DNA of 64,000 bases, from NCBI RefSeq assembly GCF_004011805.1, contig NZ_RCHJ01000004.1, positions 248,001 through 312,000 of the forward strand, written 5' to 3'. This stretch comes from Piscinibacter defluvii. Lineage in GTDB: Bacteria > Pseudomonadota > Gammaproteobacteria > Burkholderiales > Burkholderiaceae_C. The notes under the pieces are model-generated. The model was not told where the DNA came from, searched no databases, and saw only the letters and a list, made by a program, of their open reading frames with translations. The position numbers were made by a program, and so were the translations under genes. Of the stretch, positions 25,889 to 39,140 are shown piece by piece (position 1 is the first letter of the stretch; every line of letters starts with the position of its first letter).

Positions 25889-26318
25889 TGTCCTTGGGGA
25901 ACTGCGCGAACAGCTCGCCGAGCCGCTTCAGCGTCAGGTCCTTCTCGGCGGCGATCTTCTCGCCGAAGATCGCGCACTGCTCGAGCAGGATCAGGCGATG
26001 GTTGTCCTCGTGCTTCTCGAGCGCCTTCATCATCTTGTCCCAGGCCTCCTTGCCGGCCTTGCTCGCCGAGGAGGCGCCGCCCCAGCTGGGCAGCGTGATC
26101 GTGTAGCCGATGTCCAGCACCACCTCGGTCAGCGGCTCGCCCTTGGCGGGCTTGAACGAGAGCTTCGGCCGCTCGGTCGAGAACTTGCCCCATTCCTGCC
26201 TGGCGGCGTTCTTCTTCTGGAAGAACTTGAACATGTCCTCGTAGGACTTGCCCGGCACCGTCTCGCTGGCCTTGCCCTTCTTCGTCCAGTTGATCTTGAA
26301 GCTCGCCTGCACCGGCAT
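25800..26318 (-). CDS. DUF922-like putative zinc protease
   Basis: The 172-residue product carries HEDNH in KALEKHEDNHRLI at about residues 113-125, fitting the HExxH zinc-protease signature of the DUF922 family. The N-terminus (MPVQASFKINWTKKGKA) has no signal peptide, unlike most members, so it may act in the cytoplasm or be exported another way. The family is predicted, not proven, to be proteolytic. Its end overlaps the convergent PAP2-like gene by 89 bases. It stands alone, 108 bases from the sugar operon end. Confidence 0.68.
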   Translation of the reverse strand: MPVQASFKINWTKKGKASETVPGKSYEDMFKFFQKKNAARQEWGKFSTERPKLSFKPAKGEPLTEVVLDIGYTITLPSWGGASSASKAGKEAWDKMMKALEKHEDNHRLILLEQCAIFGEKIAAEKDLTLKRLGELFAQFPKDIKAAQDKYDDATMHGEKEGVFLPAPDKVK

Positions 26319-26426
26319 GGCATCTCCTCGTCCGAGGTGGTGGAGGCGCCACTGTGCGGCGCCCCGGTTTCAGCGCGGCATCGCACCGGCCCCGGCGTGT
26401 TTCGTTGGTTGCGCCTGCACGGCTTG

Positions 26427-30674
<4,248 letters not shown>

Positions 30675-30678
<4 letters not shown>

Positions 30679-31568
30679 CGCGTGATGCCGTAGAAGCGCG
30701 CCGCGCTGTCGCGCCACACGGCCTGCTGCTCCGCCGGCGAGAGCTCGCCGATCAGCGCCTCGCTCACCGCCACCCAGCGATCGTACGGTGCCGCGAGCGT
30801 CAGCACCGGCCAGTCGCTGCCCCACATCAGGCGCTGCGGGCCGAAGCACTCGAGCAGCGTGTCCCACACCGGCCGCACCGTGGCGATGCCCTCGGCGACC
30901 GTCGCCAGGGGCGCGGCCTCGGTGAGCAGGCCGGAGAACTTGCAGCTCACCTGCGGGTGCGCGGCAAGTGCGGCCATGTCGCGCTGCCAGGCCTCGGCCC
31001 AGCCCACGGGCCAGCCCTGCGCGAGCAGCGGCTTGGCCGCGTGGTCGATCACCACCGGCAGCGCCGGGTGGCGCTCGACGAAGCGGCGCAGCGACGCCAG
31101 GTGCCAGGGCTTGACCAGCGCATCGAAGCACAGCCCGAGGCGCGGCAATGCGGCGAGCACGGCCGGGTGCGGCCCGTGTTCGATCCAGTCGCGTGCCGGC
31201 AGGTCCTGCAGCATCGGGCGCACGCCGCGGAACACGCGCCGGGCGGCCCAGCGCTCCAGCGTCCCGATGCTGCGCTTCCGACTCAGTTCGACCCAGCCGA
31301 CGACGCCGGCCACGCTCGGCTCCCCGGCCGCGAGGTCGAGCAGGAACTCGGTTTCCTCGGCGCTGTCCGCCGCCTGCACCAGCACGGTGGCGTCGATGCC
31401 GTGCCGCGCGCGCAGCGGCGCCAGGTCCGCTGGCGCGAAGTCGCGGTGGATCGGCGCGAGCGCCGCATCGTCGGCACGCAGCCAGCGGTAGTCGCCCCGC
31501 GCCACGCGCCAGTAGTGCTGGTGCGCATCGAGGCGATGCGCCGGGCCGCGGGGCGCGGGTTTGTTCAT
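30675..31568 (-). CDS. Amidohydrolase, probably L-fucono-1,5-lactonase
   Basis: The 297-residue TIM-barrel amidohydrolase (COG3618-type) has the metal motif DAHQHYW near the N-terminus, VVIDHAAKP in the middle and MWGSDWPV with the conserved aspartate. Lactonases of this family open sugar lactones made by SDR dehydrogenases such as the one at 26427. It is the first gene of the operon. Its ATG lies inside a 16-base palindrome and only 8 bases separate it from the nearest divergent IclR start. The enzyme's exact lactone is inferred. Confidence 0.85.
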
Positions 31569-31577
31569 ATACGAACA
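31562..31577. promoter_or_regulatory. Palindrome TGTTC-N6-GAACA between divergent sugar operon and IclR gene
   Basis: The perfect inverted repeat TGTTCATATACGAACA covers the lactonase start codon and touches the first IclR ATG. Position and symmetry fit an operator for the adjacent IclR-type regulator. Because it overlaps the start codons, either leaderless transcripts or later starts must be used. Confidence 0.6.
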
Positions 31578-32434
31578 TGCTATCCATGAGTGAACAATCG
31601 CCGCAATCTGTCCGAGGCCCGATCCGACGGGGACTTACCCTGAGCCGCGCACCGATCCGCACCGCCACCGACTCGTCGGCCGACGAGCGCTACCGCGCGC
31701 CCGCGCTCGACAAGGGGCTGGACATCCTCGAGCTGCTCGCCGAGCAGGCGCAGGGCCTGACACGTGCCGAGATCGTCAAGGCCATGGGCCGCAGCCCGAG
31801 CGAGATCTACCGCATGCTCGAGCGGCTGGTCGCGCGCCAGTACGTGGTGCGCTCGGCCGAGGGCGACCGCTACTCGCTGAGCCTGAAGCTGTTCGTGCTG
31901 TCGCAGCGCCACCCGCCGCAGGCGCGCCTGGTGTCGCAGGCCACGCCGGTGATGGACGCGTTCACCAAGGCGGCCGAGCAGTCCTGCCACCTCGGCGTGT
32001 ACGACCGCGGCAACGTGACCATCGTCGTGCAGGTGGCCAGCCCGGTGTACTGGGGCCTGTCGATCCGCGCCGGTGCACGTGTCAGCCTGCTGGACAGCGG
32101 CTCGGGGCTCACGCTGCTGGCCTTCCAGACACCGCAGCGGCGCGCCGAGATGCTGGCCGAGCACGAGCCGCTGGACGGCCAGGCGCGCCGGCCCGCGGCG
32201 CGCGCGCTGCAGGCCACGCTCGAGCAGTTGCGCGCCCGGGGCCACTGGCAGGCCGACAGCCGGCAGACCCATGGCGTGACCGACATCTCGCTGCCGCTGC
32301 TCGGCCCGGACGGCAGTGCGCTGGGCGCGCTGACCTGCCCCTACGTGCGACGCATCGACCGCCACGCCGCGCCCGACCTGGAAGCGACCCGCGCGCTGCT
32401 GGCGCGCGCGGCGGCCGCGCTGACGCTGCGCTGA
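31577..32434 (+). CDS. IclR family transcriptional regulator
   Basis: The 285-residue protein has an N-terminal winged helix ([39 protein letters not shown]) and a C-terminal IclR effector domain ([49 protein letters not shown]). IclR regulators bind small metabolites through the C-terminal domain. Divergent placement next to the lactonase and the palindrome between them indicate control of the sugar operon. Starts at 31577 or 31586 are in frame; neither has a clear ribosome site. The N-terminal 45 residues before the winged helix are arginine-rich and may be partly untranslated. Confidence 0.9.
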   Translation: MLSMSEQSPQSVRGPIRRGLTLSRAPIRTATDSSADERYRAPALDKGLDILELLAEQAQGLTRAEIVKAMGRSPSEIYRMLERLVARQYVVRSAEGDRYSLSLKLFVLSQRHPPQARLVSQATPVMDAFTKAAEQSCHLGVYDRGNVTIVVQVASPVYWGLSIRAGARVSLLDSGSGLTLLAFQTPQRRAEMLAEHEPLDGQARRPAARALQATLEQLRARGHWQADSRQTHGVTDISLPLLGPDGSALGALTCPYVRRIDRHAAPDLEATRALLARAAAALTLR

Positions 32435-32475
32435 GGCGCTGTCACACTGGGGGCCTGCCGCCCGTCTTGCGGGTC

Positions 32476-33378
32476 ATGGACACGCACACCGACGCCTTCG
32501 AACGACTGCGCCCGCGCCTGCAGGGCCTGGCCTACCGCATGCTCGGCACCCGCGCCGAGGCCGAGGAGGTGGTGCAGGACACCTGGCTGCGCTGGCGCGA
32601 GGCCGCCGCCGGCCCGATCGACAGGCCCGAGGCCTGGCTGGTGTCGGTGGCCACGCGCCTGGCCATCGACCGGCTGCGCCACGCGCGGGTCGAGCGCGCC
32701 CACTACGTCGGCACCTGGCTGCCCGAGCCGCTGCTGGAGGAGTCGCCGCCCTCGCCGGAGCAGCTGGTCGAGCGCGCCGACAGCCTGTCGGTCGCCTTCC
32801 TCGCGGTGCTCGAGCGGCTCGCGCCCGAGGCACGTGCGGCCTGGCTGCTGCGCGAGGTGTTCGAGGCCGAGTACGCCGAGGTGGCCGAGGCGCTCGGCAA
32901 GAGCGAGGCGGCCTGCCGGCAGATCGTGCACCGCGCGCGCGAGCAACTGCGCGACGCCCGGCCGCGCCACGTGGTGCCGGCGCCGGCGCAGGAGCGCCTG
33001 CTGCGCAGCTTCGCGCAGGCCGCGACGCGGGGCGACTTCGGCGCGCTGAAGGCCCTGCTCGCCGAGGACGCGCAGCTGCTTGGCGACGGCGGCGGCAAGG
33101 TGCCGAGCTTCGGCCGGCCGCTCGAGGGCGGCACGCGCATCGCGCAGCTCTACCTGGCGGCCTGCCTGCGCCACCCGGGCGCGGTGCGCATCGAGCTGGC
33201 CTGGGTCAACGGCCAGCGGGGGCTGCTGCGCTTCATCGACGGCACGCTCGAATCGGTGCAGGCGCTGGAGACCGACGGGCACCGCATCCTGCGCATCCAC
33301 GCGCAGCGCAACCCGGACAAGCTGGCGCGCATCGCCGCCACGCGGACTGTCACACCGCCGCGGGATGCCACGTCTTGA
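32476..33378 (+). CDS. SigJ-like ECF sigma factor with SnoaL-type C-terminal domain
   Basis: The 300-residue protein has sigma region 2 (LQGLAYRMLGTRAEAEEVVQ), region 4 (AAWLLREVFEAEYAEVAEALG, CRQIVHRAREQL) and a C-terminal extension of about 110 residues (RSFAQAATRGDFGALKALLAED onward) with a SnoaL/NTF2-like pattern. This is the ECF41/SigJ architecture, in which the extension both aids and restrains the sigma factor. Such genes usually neighbour an oxidoreductase; here an NAD(P)-binding protein follows after 50 bases. Confidence 0.92.
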   Translation: MDTHTDAFERLRPRLQGLAYRMLGTRAEAEEVVQDTWLRWREAAAGPIDRPEAWLVSVATRLAIDRLRHARVERAHYVGTWLPEPLLEESPPSPEQLVERADSLSVAFLAVLERLAPEARAAWLLREVFEAEYAEVAEALGKSEAACRQIVHRAREQLRDARPRHVVPAPAQERLLRSFAQAATRGDFGALKALLAEDAQLLGDGGGKVPSFGRPLEGGTRIAQLYLAACLRHPGAVRIELAWVNGQRGLLRFIDGTLESVQALETDGHRILRIHAQRNPDKLARIAATRTVTPPRDATS

Positions 33379-33428
33379 GGGCAGGGGCGCCGCACGGGGC
33401 GGCGGCCCGGCACTCTCAAGGACGCTTC

Positions 33429-34184
33429 ATGAACATCGTGATCCTCGGCGGCACCGGCCTGATCGGCACCCGCCTGGCCGCCCTGCTGCGCCGCGCCGGC
33501 CACCAGGTGGCCGCCGTTTCGCCCTCCACCGGCGTGGACAGCGTCACCGGCCGCGGGCTGGACGCCGCGCTGGCCGGCGCGCAGGTGGTGGTCGACGTGA
33601 CCAACTCGCCGTCGTTCGCACCGGAGGACGTGCTGGCCTTCTTCCAGGCCTCGACGCGCCACCTGCTGGCGGCGGCGCGTGCGGCGGGCGTGCAGCACCT
33701 GGTCGCGCTGTCGGTGGTGGGTGCCGAGCGCCTGCCCGACAGCGGCTACCTGCGCGCCAAGCTGGCCCAGGAAGCGCTGATCGCACACGGCGGCGTGCCG
33801 TTCACCGTGCTGCGTGCCACGCAGTTCATCGAGTTCCTCGGCGCCATCGCCGACTCGCTGACCGACGCGGGGGTGGTGCACGCGCCGGCCGCGCCGCTGC
33901 AGCCGGTGGCGGCGGACGACGTGGCCGCCACGCTCGCCGAGGTGGCGCTCGCCGCGCCGCTGAACGGCCGCCTCGAGCTCGGCGGGCCGCAGCGTGCACC
34001 GCTGGACGCGCTGCTGCGCCGCTGGCTGCCGGCCCGGGGCGATCGCCGCAGCGTGCTCACCGACCCGACGGCCACCTACTTCGGCGCGCGGCTCGAGGGC
34101 GACGCACTGTGCACGGCAGCGGATGCGCGGCTCGGCCGGACCGGGCTCGACGACTGGCTGGCGCGCGCGCCGCTGGCGGCCTGA
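33429..34184 (+). CDS. NmrA-like NAD(P)-binding oxidoreductase
   Basis: The 251-residue protein starts with MNIVILGGTGLIGTRLAALL, an atypical SDR nucleotide-binding motif. It continues with VQHLVALSVVGAERLPDSGYLRAK and FTVLRATQFIEFLG, as in NmrA/quinone-reductase-like proteins. It follows the SigJ-like sigma factor and is its likely target, a standard ECF41 pairing. The substrate is unknown. Its stop abuts the end of the convergent gene (34184/34185). Confidence 0.87.
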   Translation: MNIVILGGTGLIGTRLAALLRRAGHQVAAVSPSTGVDSVTGRGLDAALAGAQVVVDVTNSPSFAPEDVLAFFQASTRHLLAAARAAGVQHLVALSVVGAERLPDSGYLRAKLAQEALIAHGGVPFTVLRATQFIEFLGAIADSLTDAGVVHAPAAPLQPVAADDVAATLAEVALAAPLNGRLELGGPQRAPLDALLRRWLPARGDRRSVLTDPTATYFGARLEGDALCTAADARLGRTGLDDWLARAPLAA

Positions 34185-34634
34185 TCAGCGCGCGGTGTAG
34201 CCGCGCCCGTCCATGCAGGCCAGCACGGCGCGGTGGAACACGCTGGCGTCGGCCATCGCGTCGCGCTGCGTGGTGGCCCAGCGGTTGCACGCCTGGCGGT
34301 CGGCCTCGGCCTGCGCCGCGTTCTGGCCTTTGCGCGGGTAGAAGATCGGTTCCGGCGCGGCCGGGGCGGGTGCCGGCGGCACCGGCTGATAGGCCGGGGC
34401 AGGCGGCAGCGTCGACACCACGTAGCCCGGGTACGTTGTATAGGCCGGATAGACCGGGGCGTAGCCATAGGCATACGGCGCCGGATAGGCATAGGTGCCG
34501 TAGTACAGCGGCACGCCGATGCCGATCGACACGCCGCCCCACCAGCGGTGGCGGCGACCATGCGCGTCGGCCGGATCGGGCAACACGGCCAGCACGGTCG
34601 TGGCCAGGGCGAGCAGGCAGACGGTGCGTTTCAT
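34185..34634 (-). CDS. Exported proline/tyrosine-rich protein of unknown function
   Basis: The 149-residue product has a signal peptide (LLALATTVLAVLPDPADA). A Gly/Tyr/Pro-rich middle follows (VPLYYGTYAYPAPYAYGYAP and an alternating PAP stretch), and a C-terminal helical part has two cysteines (DRQACNRW, LACMDGRGY). The middle resembles small outer-membrane or surface-exposed proteins common in Burkholderiales, with no known activity. The preceding gene on this strand is gnd, 40 bases away. Confidence 0.7.
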   Translation of the reverse strand: MKRTVCLLALATTVLAVLPDPADAHGRRHRWWGGVSIGIGVPLYYGTYAYPAPYAYGYAPVYPAYTTYPGYVVSTLPPAPAYQPVPPAPAPAAPEPIFYPRKGQNAAQAEADRQACNRWATTQRDAMADASVFHRAVLACMDGRGYTAR

Positions 34635-34674
34635 GGGCGGCCTCCGGCGCGACGGGTGATGGCTGCATTCTGGA

Positions 34675-36096
34675 TCAATCGATCACCTCCGGCCAGCGGG
34701 TGTGGAAGACCTCCCCCGCCGGCCGGTCGACGCGTTCGTAGCCGTGCGCGCCGAAGAAGTCGCGCTGTGCCTGCAGCAGGTTGGCCGGCAGGCGCGCGCT
34801 GCGCAGGCTGTCGTAGTAGGCGAGCGACGCACCGAAGGCCGGCACCGGAATGCCGTGCGTCACGGCCAGCGCCACCACCGCGCGCCAATGCGCCTGGATG
34901 CGGTTCAGCAGTTCGCGGAAGAAGGGCGCGGCGGTCAGGTGCGGCAGCGCCGGATCGGCCGCCCAGGCCTCGGTGATGCGGTTCAGGAAACGCGCCCGGA
35001 TGATGCAGCCGCCGCGCCAGATCGAGGCGATGCCGCCCAGGTCCAGCGCCCAGCCCTTCTTCTCGCTCATCGTGCGCATCAGGTCCAGGCCCTGCGCATA
35101 GCTGATCACCTTGGAGGCGTACAGCGCGTCGTGCACCTGCGCCACCAGCGCGGCGCGGTCGACGCGCAGCGGCCCCTGCGGGCCCTGCAGCACGCGGCTG
35201 GCAGCCACACGCTGCGCCTTCTGCGACGACAGCACGCGCGCCTCGACCGCCGCGTTGATGGTGCTGACCACCACCGCGTTCTCGGCCGCGTTGACCAGGG
35301 TCCACTGGCCGGTGCCCTTCTGGCCGGCCTTGTCGAGGATCAGCTCGACCAGCGGCACGCCGGTCGCCTCGTCCTTCTGCGCCAGCGCCTTGGCGGTGAT
35401 CTGGATCAGGTAGCTCTGCAGCTCGCCGCGGTTCCACTCGTCGAATACCGCGGCCATCTCGTCGGCGCTGAAGCCGGCAGCCTGCAGCAGCGCGTAGGCC
35501 TCGCAGATCAGCTGCATGTCGCCGTACTCGATGCCGTTATGCACCATCTTCACGTAGTGCCCGGCGCCGCCCGGCCCGATGTGCATCACGCAGGGCTGGC
35601 CGTCGACCCGGGCGGCGATGCTCTCGAACACCGGCCGCAACAGTTCCCAGCTCGAGGCCGGGCCGCCGGGCATGATGGACGGCCCCTTGCGCGCGCCCTC
35701 CTCGCCGCCGGAGATGCCGGCGCCGACGAAGCGCAGCCCGCGCGCGGCGAGCGCGGCATCGCGCCGCTCCGTGTCGCTGTACAGGCTGTTGCCGCCGTCG
35801 ATGACGATGTCACCCGGCTCGAGCAGCGGCACCAGCTGCTCGAGCACCGCGTCGACCGGCGCGCCGGCCTTGACCATCAGCTGGATCCTGCGCGGCCGCG
35901 CCAGGCTGGCGACGAACTCGGGCAGGCTGTGCGTGCCGACCAGGCGCTTGCCGGGATGGGCGGCGACGAAGGCGTCGGTCACCTCCGCGGTGCGGTTGTA
36001 GACGCTGACCCGGAAGCCGCGGCTCTCGATGTTCAGCACCAGGTTCTGGCCCATCACCGCCAGGCCGATCAGGCCGTAGTCGCTGCCTTCGCTCAT
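34675..36096 (-). CDS. gnd: 6-phosphogluconate dehydrogenase, decarboxylating
   Basis: The 473-residue enzyme matches the usual 465-480. It has an N-terminal NADP motif (GLIGLAVMGQNLVLNIESRG), the substrate segment GISGGEEGARKGPSIMPGG, the catalytic lysine region HYVKMVHNGIEYGDMQ, and the C-terminal helical domain with KGTGQWT. It converts 6-phosphogluconate to ribulose 5-phosphate and CO2 in the oxidative pentose phosphate pathway. The ATG at 36096 (MSEGSDYG) is preferred over a longer frame to 36177. No other pentose phosphate genes are adjacent. Confidence 0.96.
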   Translation of the reverse strand: MSEGSDYGLIGLAVMGQNLVLNIESRGFRVSVYNRTAEVTDAFVAAHPGKRLVGTHSLPEFVASLARPRRIQLMVKAGAPVDAVLEQLVPLLEPGDIVIDGGNSLYSDTERRDAALAARGLRFVGAGISGGEEGARKGPSIMPGGPASSWELLRPVFESIAARVDGQPCVMHIGPGGAGHYVKMVHNGIEYGDMQLICEAYALLQAAGFSADEMAAVFDEWNRGELQSYLIQITAKALAQKDEATGVPLVELILDKAGQKGTGQWTLVNAAENAVVVSTINAAVEARVLSSQKAQRVAASRVLQGPQGPLRVDRAALVAQVHDALYASKVISYAQGLDLMRTMSEKKGWALDLGGIASIWRGGCIIRARFLNRITEAWAADPALPHLTAAPFFRELLNRIQAHWRAVVALAVTHGIPVPAFGASLAYYDSLRSARLPANLLQAQRDFFGAHGYERVDRPAGEVFHTRWPEVID

Positions 36097-36191
36097 CGCC
36101 GCCTCCGTGGGGTGGAGCGCCGCATTCTGACGGGAAGGAAATCGCCCTGTCGTGCGTACACGCTCGGTCACCACCACGACAAGGACCCTCG

Positions 36192-36572
36192 ATGAAAGCC
36201 TTCGCCCCCCTCGCCTCGCTCACCCTGGCCGCGCTGCTGTCGGCCTGCGCCTCGATGGGCGGCAGCGCCCCGGCCGGCGTGACCGACGGCGTGCTGACCG
36301 GCAAGAACGGCATGACGCTCTACACCTTCGACCGCGACACGGCCGGCTCGGGCAAGAGCGTCTGCAACGGCCCCTGCGCCACCAACTGGCCGCCGCTGTT
36401 CGCCGACGACGGTGCCAGCGCCAGCGGCGACTGGAGCATCGTCACCCGCGACGACGGCAAGAAGCAGTACGCCTACAAGGGCAAGCCGCTGTACTACTGG
36501 GTGAAGGACGCCAAGCCGGGCGACCGCACCGGCGACGGCTTCAACAACGTCTGGCGCCTGGCCAAGCCCTGA
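36192..36572 (+). CDS. COG4315-type lipoprotein of unknown function
   Basis: The 126-residue product has lipobox LLSAC and a domain with a repeated beta motif: GMTLYTFDRDTAGSGKSVCNGPC with the pattern TLYxFDxD, and KQYAYKGKPLYYWVKDAKPGD. This is the secreted repeat of COG4315; members are periplasmic or outer-membrane lipoproteins of unknown role, and two cysteines (CNGPCATNWPPLF) are conserved. It converges on the protease gene with 3 bases between the stops. Confidence 0.85.
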   Translation: MKAFAPLASLTLAALLSACASMGGSAPAGVTDGVLTGKNGMTLYTFDRDTAGSGKSVCNGPCATNWPPLFADDGASASGDWSIVTRDDGKKQYAYKGKPLYYWVKDAKPGDRTGDGFNNVWRLAKP

Positions 36573-36575
36573 GCG

Positions 36576-37658
36576 TCAGTCCCCCGATTCGGCGAGGGTC
36601 ACGGTCAGCCGGCGCGTCTGCCCGGCACGCCACACGCTCAGCGTGACCCGCTCGCCCGGGCGGTGGCGCTCGAGCGCCGTGAGCATGTCGTCGAGATCGG
36701 CGACCGGCTCGTCGTCGACCGCGGTGATCACGTCGCCGGGTTCGATCTCGCCGCCGCGCCCGCGCCGGAACGGCTGCAGCCCGGCGCGCGCCGCCGGCCC
36801 GCCGGGCTGCACCGCCACCAGCGGCACGCCCTTGGGCAGGTTCAGCGCACGGCTCAGCGAGGCCGCGCCCGAGGTGACGCCGAGGGCCGGCCGCACCAGC
36901 CGGCCGTCGCGGATCAGCCGCGGCACGATGCGGTTCACCTCGTCGATCGGGATCGCGAAGCCGATGCCGGCGCTCGCGCCGGACGGGCTGTAGATCGCGG
37001 TGTTCACGCCGATCACGCGGCCGGCCGAATCGAGCAGCGGTCCGCCCGAGTTGCCCGGGTTGATGGCCGCATCGGTCTGGATCACCCCGCGGATGGTGCG
37101 GCGCGTGACCGAGTCGATCTCGCGGTTCAGCGCGCTGACGATGCCGGTGGTCAGCGTCTGGTCCAGCCCGAAGGGGTTGCCGATCGCGTAGACCTTCTGG
37201 CCCACCTGCAGCTCGCGGCTCGAGCCCAGCGGCAGGGCTTTCAGCCGGCCGGCCGGCGCGGCGATGCGCAGCACGGCGAGGTCACGGTCCGGGAAGGCGC
37301 CCACCAGCTCGGCGCGGAAGGCGGTCTGGTCCGACAGCGTGACCTGCGCTGCGTTGGCCTCCTGGATGACGTGGAAGTTGGTCACCACGTGGCCACGCTC
37401 GTCCCACACGAAGCCGGTGCCGGTGCCGCGCGGCACCTGCTGGACGTTGGCCGAGAACAGCTCGCGCTCGAAGCCGATCGCGGTGATGTTGACCACCGAC
37501 GGCGAGGCGGCCTTGAACACCGCGATGTTGGTCAGCTCGTCGGCGGCCAGCGAGCCGCGCGGCGCCACCGGGCGCGGCGCGGCGTCGGCCTGCGCCCGGG
37601 CCGCCAGAGCCGGCGCGGCAAGCGAGGCGAGGATCAGCGAGCGGCGGTACAGGGGCAT
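36576..37658 (-). CDS. HtrA/DegP-like S1C serine protease with PDZ domain
   Basis: The 360-residue periplasmic protease has an arginine-rich signal peptide (MPLYRRSLILASLAAPALA, RR motif suggesting possible Tat use). The catalytic triad is H96 (TNFHVI), D126 (DRDLAVL) and S204 (GNSGGPLL). One PDZ domain is at about 255-355 (GGEIEPGDVITAVDDEPV). A single PDZ matches DegS-type or short HtrA proteins. It degrades or refolds damaged envelope proteins. No partner gene is evident nearby. Confidence 0.92.
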   Translation of the reverse strand: MPLYRRSLILASLAAPALAARAQADAAPRPVAPRGSLAADELTNIAVFKAASPSVVNITAIGFERELFSANVQQVPRGTGTGFVWDERGHVVTNFHVIQEANAAQVTLSDQTAFRAELVGAFPDRDLAVLRIAAPAGRLKALPLGSSRELQVGQKVYAIGNPFGLDQTLTTGIVSALNREIDSVTRRTIRGVIQTDAAINPGNSGGPLLDSAGRVIGVNTAIYSPSGASAGIGFAIPIDEVNRIVPRLIRDGRLVRPALGVTSGAASLSRALNLPKGVPLVAVQPGGPAARAGLQPFRRGRGGEIEPGDVITAVDDEPVADLDDMLTALERHRPGERVTLSVWRAGQTRRLTVTLAESGD

Positions 37659-37730
37659 GGCGGTCGGGCGGGTGCGGCCTGGTGTGGCCGATGGCCGCGA
37701 TTGTCGGCCAGCCCCGCCGCCCGCGGACCG

Positions 37731-39140
37731 TCAGTCCTCGCCGTGCACCTTCTTCGCGTTCAGCACCTCGCCCTCGAACACCCCTTCGACCTCGACGCGG
37801 CGGCCATCCAGGGTCGGCACCGTCACGTCGTCGAACAGCGTGTTGTCGCCCCAGGCCACGCTGATGGTGCTGCCGCCGCTGGTGGTCAGCACGAAGCGGC
37901 GCGCCGCGGTGTCGACGCTGCCGGCCGTGCCCTGGCGCCCGACCGTGCTGCCGCTGGGCTCGTTCTCGCACTTGACCTCGCGCGCCAGCACGCCGGTCGG
38001 CCCGAGCCGGCCCTCGACCTCGACGAACAGCCCCTCGGCGAGCACCCCGCCGGCGCAATCCTCGAGCTGCGCGGTGCCGGCGTCGACGGGCACGCCGCGC
38101 ACGGTGAAGCGCCGCGTGGCGGCATCGAAGCCGACGATGCTGCCCTTCAGCTCGGACTCGGGCTCGTTGCGCCCGTCGCGCAGCGCGATCGCATCGGCCT
38201 GCAGGCTGCCGTCGGCGCGCAGCACGCCGCTGACGCGCAGGTACTGGCCCTCGGCCAGGGCGAGCATGGGCGGCGACAGCGTCGCGCCGGCGTAATGCAC
38301 CGTCAGCGCGCCGAGCCTGAAGCGCTCGGTCACCGTGTCGAGCGCGGCGACGTTGCCGCCCAGGGTGAGCCGCGTGCCGACGCCGCCGGCCTCGCGGATG
38401 CGCACCGCATCGGCCTGCAGCACCGGGGCGGCGGCGCTGCCGGAGCGGCCGGTGGGCCGCGCGAACACCGTCACCAGCTGGCCGGCCTGCAGCGTGCGGC
38501 CGGCTGGTTCGATCACCGCATTGGCGGTGTGCACCGCGAGTGCGCCGAGCTGGAAGCCGGCCGCGTCCAGCGCCGACACCAGGCCGCTGGCCTTCAGGTG
38601 GGCCGGCAGCGCGGCCAGGCGTTCGATGCGTGTGGCGCGCACCCGGCTGCCGCTGCCCTCGGGCACGATCACGCCGTGCACCTCCACCGCATCGCCGGCG
38701 GCCAGGTCGGCCGCGCCGGTGTAGCCGCCGCCGAACTGCGTCACCGGGCCGGTGGCCGCGTCGGCATTCACCTGCACCTCCTGGCCGAGCACGACGAAGC
38801 GGTCGGGCGCCACCAGGGTGTCGAGCGCGCCGGCCAGCGTGGCGTGCACGTGCAGCCCGGTGGGCAGGCCCTGGTCGTCGACCTCGACCTCGACCTGGTC
38901 GCCCAGGCGCACGTCGCTCAGGCGCTCGACACCGGGTTCGTCCTCGCGGTGCGCGGCGATGCCGCGGTCGTCGTAGCGCCGGCCGTCGACGATCACGCTG
39001 CCGAAGCCGCTGACCGTGCCCTGCGCGACCTGCGCGGCGGACCCGGTGCCGCCCGAGCCCACCCCGCCGCCGCAGGCGGCCGTCAACACTGCCGCGACCA
39101 GCGCCGCCAGCGCCGCTGCGGAACCCCAACTCATCCTCAT
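37731..39140 (-). CDS. DUF5666 repeat lipoprotein
   Basis: The 469-residue protein has a lipoprotein signal (LTAAC lipobox) and about five repeats of a small beta domain. Each starts near GTVSGFGSVIVDGRRYD and has a DxVEVEVxxxG core, as in LRLGDQVEVEV-like, AAGDAVEVHGV and RVEVEGVF segments. This is the DUF5666 OB-like repeat of unknown function. The ATG at 39140 overlaps the stop of the DUF6502 gene as ATGA, so the two are translated together. It is probably anchored in the periplasm or outer membrane. Confidence 0.87.
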   Translation of the reverse strand: MRMSWGSAAALAALVAAVLTAACGGGVGSGGTGSAAQVAQGTVSGFGSVIVDGRRYDDRGIAAHREDEPGVERLSDVRLGDQVEVEVDDQGLPTGLHVHATLAGALDTLVAPDRFVVLGQEVQVNADAATGPVTQFGGGYTGAADLAAGDAVEVHGVIVPEGSGSRVRATRIERLAALPAHLKASGLVSALDAAGFQLGALAVHTANAVIEPAGRTLQAGQLVTVFARPTGRSGSAAAPVLQADAVRIREAGGVGTRLTLGGNVAALDTVTERFRLGALTVHYAGATLSPPMLALAEGQYLRVSGVLRADGSLQADAIALRDGRNEPESELKGSIVGFDAATRRFTVRGVPVDAGTAQLEDCAGGVLAEGLFVEVEGRLGPTGVLAREVKCENEPSGSTVGRQGTAGSVDTAARRFVLTTSGGSTISVAWGDNTLFDDVTVPTLDGRRVEVEGVFEGEVLNAKKVHGED

